Part shown: piece by piece, positions 63,495 to 64,000 of the stretch
How positions within the stretch are numbered: position 1 is the first letter of the stretch
Layout of the letters: every line of letters begins with the position of its first letter
Assembly: GCA_903834475.1 (NCBI GenBank)
Contig: CAILJH010000062.1
Span: 1-64,000 of the forward strand
Origin: an uncultured Prolixibacteraceae bacterium
GTDB taxonomy: Bacteria > Bacteroidota > Bacteroidia > Bacteroidales > Prolixibacteraceae
DNA: 64,000 bases
Direction: 5' to 3'
Translations under genes and position numbers: made by a program
The notes under the pieces: model-generated
What the model saw: the letters and a program-made list of their open reading frames with translations, nothing else
The model's database searches: none
Told to the model about the DNA's origin: nothing

Positions 63495-64000
63495 ATGAAC
63501 ACAATCGACATTTACTGCGTCAATACCGGCACTAAAAAATCGTATCCGCTTGGAATAACTTTATCTGAAATAAAGGACGATTTTCAGGTTAAACTCGATA
63601 ATCCCATCATTGGGGCAATGGTCAACCACAAGGTCAAGGAACTTTCCTTTGTATTTGTCAAGAACAAAAAAGTGGAGTTCATCGACTATTCGCATCCTGA
63701 TGGACTGCGTCTGTACGTCCGCTCGTTATTTTTTATTCTGTATGCTTCAGTTCGTCAGTTGTTTCCTGATGTCAAACTAAAGATGATGCATGGTATTTCG
63801 CGAGGGTACTATTGCGAGCTTTCAGGACTAAACCGACCAATTACCGAGTCAGATATATTTGCCATTAAAAGTGAAATGCGGCAGTTGGTTGATCGGGATA
63901 TTCCTTTTGAAAAAATAGGACTGCCTACTGATGAAGTTGTTGAAATTTGCAGAAAGCAGAATCTTCCTTATAAAGCAATGCTTCTCGAACAGCAGGGTAC
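63495..64000 (+). CDS. nucleoside kinase, N-terminal part (3' truncated by window)
   Basis: 168 codons before the edge. It opens MNTIDIYCVNTGTKKSYPLG, a TGS-like domain, then a threonyl-tRNA-editing-like segment (MMHGISRGYYCELSG) as in Bacteroidota fused uridine/cytidine kinases whose kinase domain lies further downstream. The P-loop would be beyond position 64000. Begins 2 bp after uvrA. Confidence 0.8.
   Translation, partial: MNTIDIYCVNTGTKKSYPLGITLSEIKDDFQVKLDNPIIGAMVNHKVKELSFVFVKNKKVEFIDYSHPDGLRLYVRSLFFILYASVRQLFPDVKLKMMHGISRGYYCELSGLNRPITESDIFAIKSEMRQLVDRDIPFEKIGLPTDEVVEICRKQNLPYKAMLLEQQG

Noticed and set aside
1-64000. CRISPR arrays, prophage or insertion sequences with transposase
   Set aside because: No regularly spaced repeats, phage genes or transposase frames were seen; the mobile-looking units here lack recognisable recombinases.

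Overview
The window is a stretch of chromosome from a member of the Bacteroidota, probably an anaerobic or facultative environmental lineage in or near Bacteroidales/Marinilabiliales. Evidence for the phylum: type IX secretion (T9SS) sorting domains of both type A and type B, a PorP/SprF-family protein, a CotH/lamin-tail secreted protein, ECF sigma/outer-membrane cassettes, a Tgt without zinc cysteines, the PASTA-rluD-ddl gene order, and promoters of the form TTG-N19/20-TAnnTTTG instead of the proteobacterial -35/-10. The genus cannot be fixed from sequence reading alone.

Layout. 1-2.4 kb: end of a large T9SS type B adhesin, then its PorP/SprF partner. 2.4-6.7 kb: recQ, tatC, lptB and tRNA-Leu(UAG). 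6.8-10.5 kb: protein quality control (trigger factor, ClpP, ClpX, small acidic protein). 10.5-16.9 kb: rmuC, ung, an orphan sugar-binding lipoprotein, a universal stress protein and an ADP-forming acyl-CoA synthetase. 17-26.9 kb: an RRM RNA-binding protein, then an aromatic/2-oxoacid block (paaK, ACT protein, pheA, flavodoxin, aminotransferase, Crp/Fnr regulator, four-subunit 2-oxoacid:ferredoxin oxidoreductase). An MNT-HEPN toxin-antitoxin pair splits this block and is flanked by two copies of the ACT gene's 3' end. 26.9-32.2 kb: two convergent T9SS cargo proteins (CotH/LTD, SGNH esterase). 32.2-35.6 kb: a conserved secreted protein, dnaB, and a decayed RelE-type toxin with an intact antitoxin. 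35.7-39.4 kb: PASTA protein-rluD-ddl interrupted by a GxxExxY gene bounded by 24-bp inverted repeats, then rpmH, which was too short for ordinary ORF lists. 39.6-44.4 kb: rsmG, an ECF sigma, a glycosyltransferase, tgt, lptG. 44.6-46.5 kb: carboxyltransferase plus biotin carrier. 46.6-54.9 kb: an HExxH-containing predicted envelope protein, an M16 peptidase, a GT39/PAP2 pair and a lipoprotein serpin. 55.1-59.4 kb: an ECF sigma coupled to a TM/beta-barrel protein and two envelope proteins. 59.5-64 kb: lytic transglycosylase, uvrA and the start of a nucleoside kinase.

How genes work together: ACD, PaaK and KOR are the usual enzymes for moving carbon between 2-oxoacids, acyl/aryl-CoAs and free acids with ferredoxin and ATP; PheA, the ACT protein and the aminotransferase connect this to phenylalanine. 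LptB and LptG belong to LPS export; the PAP2/GT39 pair probably modifies lipid A or another lipid-linked glycan. The adhesin, CotH and SGNH proteins leave the cell by the T9SS.

Most of the window is ordinary housekeeping. The best candidates for something less described are (1) the inverted-repeat-bounded GxxExxY cassette in the rluD-ddl operon, (2) the MNT-HEPN module bracketed by a 99-bp, 92% identical duplication of the ACT gene end, (3) the HExxH/beta-barrel protein at 46.6-47.8 kb, and (4) several unrelated families of short palindromic repeats in intergenic gaps.
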